Positions 6,274 through 6,858 of a stretch of DNA of 6,858 nucleotides are shown piece by piece. Where the stretch lies: assembly GCA_965658375.1 (NCBI GenBank), contig CBFHSD010000084.1:1-6858 (forward strand), written 5' to 3'. The position numbers were made by a program, and so were the translations under genes. The DNA comes from CBFHSD01 sp965658375. Its GTDB lineage: Bacteria; Bacteroidota; Bacteroidia; Flavobacteriales_G; Salibacteraceae. Under the pieces are notes generated by a model. That model saw nothing but the letters and a program-made list of their open reading frames with translations. It ran no database searches and was not told the DNA's origin. Every line of letters starts with the position of its first letter. Position 1 is the stretch's first letter.

Positions 6274-6858
6274 ATGAAATTACAACTCGATAGGCCTATC
6301 GCCTTCTTTGATATAGAATCTACCGGTGTAACCGTAGGTCAAGACCGCATTGTAGAAATTGGAATTCTAAAGATTCATCCTAACGGGAAAGAGGAATTTA
6401 AAAATTACCGGGTGAACCCGCAACGCGAAATCCCAGAACATGTTATTGCCATACACGGCATTAGTAATGAAGAAGTAGCAAACGAACCCCTTTTTGCTGA
6501 TCTAGCTCCCAATCTCTATCTCTTTTTGAATGATTGCGATTTAGGAGGTTACAACTCCAACAAATTTGATGTTCCCATGTTAGTGGATGAATTTGAGCGC
6601 GCTGGATATGATTTTGATATCACAGTTCGTCAGCTGATTGATGTCCAGAACATCTTTCACAAAAAGGAACCGAGAACTTTAGCCGCAGCTTATCAATTTT
6701 ACTGCAACAAAAGCATTGAAAATGCCCACAGTGCAGAGGCAGATGTCAAAGCCACTTACGAGGTGCTACTAGCTCAATTGGATAAGTATACAGACTTGAA
6801 AGGTGATGTAACGTTCTTGAACGACTACACACGCAGACATGACCATGTAGATTTAGGT
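6274..6858 (+). CDS. DnaQ-like DEDDh 3'-5' exonuclease (C-terminus beyond window)
   Basis: The frame is open from the ATG at 6274 to the window end (195 codons), so the 3' end is missing. The RNase T/DnaQ exonuclease fold is complete in what is visible: ExoI FFDIEST with Asp13 and Glu15, IHGIS near residue 60, ExoII GYNSNKFDVPML with Asp99, and ExoIII AHSAEADV with His152 and Asp157. These are the metal-binding acidic residues and general-base His of the DEDDh class, which removes nucleotides from 3' ends of DNA or RNA. The start is chosen because MKLQLDRPIAFFDIE places the first motif at the normal distance; no Shine-Dalgarno is visible. It could act in DNA proofreading or repair, or in RNA trimming; no polymerase, BRCT, UvrC-like or helicase part is seen, so I call it only a generic exonuclease. 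It starts 14 bp after a strong terminator, leaving almost no room for a promoter of its own. Confidence 0.93.
   Translation, partial: MKLQLDRPIAFFDIESTGVTVGQDRIVEIGILKIHPNGKEEFKNYRVNPQREIPEHVIAIHGISNEEVANEPLFADLAPNLYLFLNDCDLGGYNSNKFDVPMLVDEFERAGYDFDITVRQLIDVQNIFHKKEPRTLAAAYQFYCNKSIENAHSAEADVKATYEVLLAQLDKYTDLKGDVTFLNDYTRRHDHVDLG

Noticed and set aside
6274..6858. Exonuclease as the replicative proofreading subunit (dnaQ)
   Set aside because: The DEDDh motifs are shared by many exonucleases, and nothing visible ties this one to the DNA polymerase III epsilon subunit; a generic name is safer.
1..6858. A defence island, mobile element, CRISPR array or RNA gene
   Set aside because: No transposase, integrase, repeat-spacer pattern, tRNA-like cloverleaf or terminal inverted repeats were seen; nearly all sequence is covered by ordinary genes.

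Overview
The window looks like chromosomal DNA of a member of the Bacteroidota, most likely in or near the Flavobacteriales. Three things point there: a secreted protein that runs into what looks like a type IX secretion (Por) C-terminal sorting signal, start sites without Shine-Dalgarno sequences, and two promoters of the Bacteroidota type (TTTG-like -33 box, TAnnTTTG -7 box). The sequence is moderately AT-rich. I see no mobile element, tRNA, rRNA or CRISPR array.

Layout: the left third (1-2148) is read on the minus strand. It holds a sodium:solute symporter followed, 12 bp downstream, by a secreted Reeler-like ('choice-of-anchor V') protein cut off by the window start. A 60-bp divergent spacer separates this from the plus-strand genes. 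On the plus strand come recR (2209-2826) and, after a 3-bp gap, a large fused membrane glycosyltransferase (2830-4785). A 103-bp spacer carries the best promoter in the window, followed by the E2 acyltransferase of a 2-oxo acid dehydrogenase complex (4889-6214), a strong intrinsic terminator, and a DEDDh-type 3'-5' exonuclease (6274 onward) cut off by the window end.

The genes do not form one pathway: they cover ion-coupled transport, a secreted surface protein, DNA repair, envelope glycan synthesis, central metabolism and nucleic-acid processing. Most are ordinary housekeeping genes. The unusual one is the 651-residue glycosyltransferase. A complete GT2 domain is joined to what looks like the membrane and Rossmann-like scaffold of a WcaJ/WbaP-type polyprenyl-phosphate sugar transferase, whose catalytic core appears to be mostly missing while its flanking motifs survive. 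Secondary points of interest are a possibly leaderless recR transcript, a CX3CH motif in the secreted protein, and a terminator only 14 bp before the exonuclease start codon.
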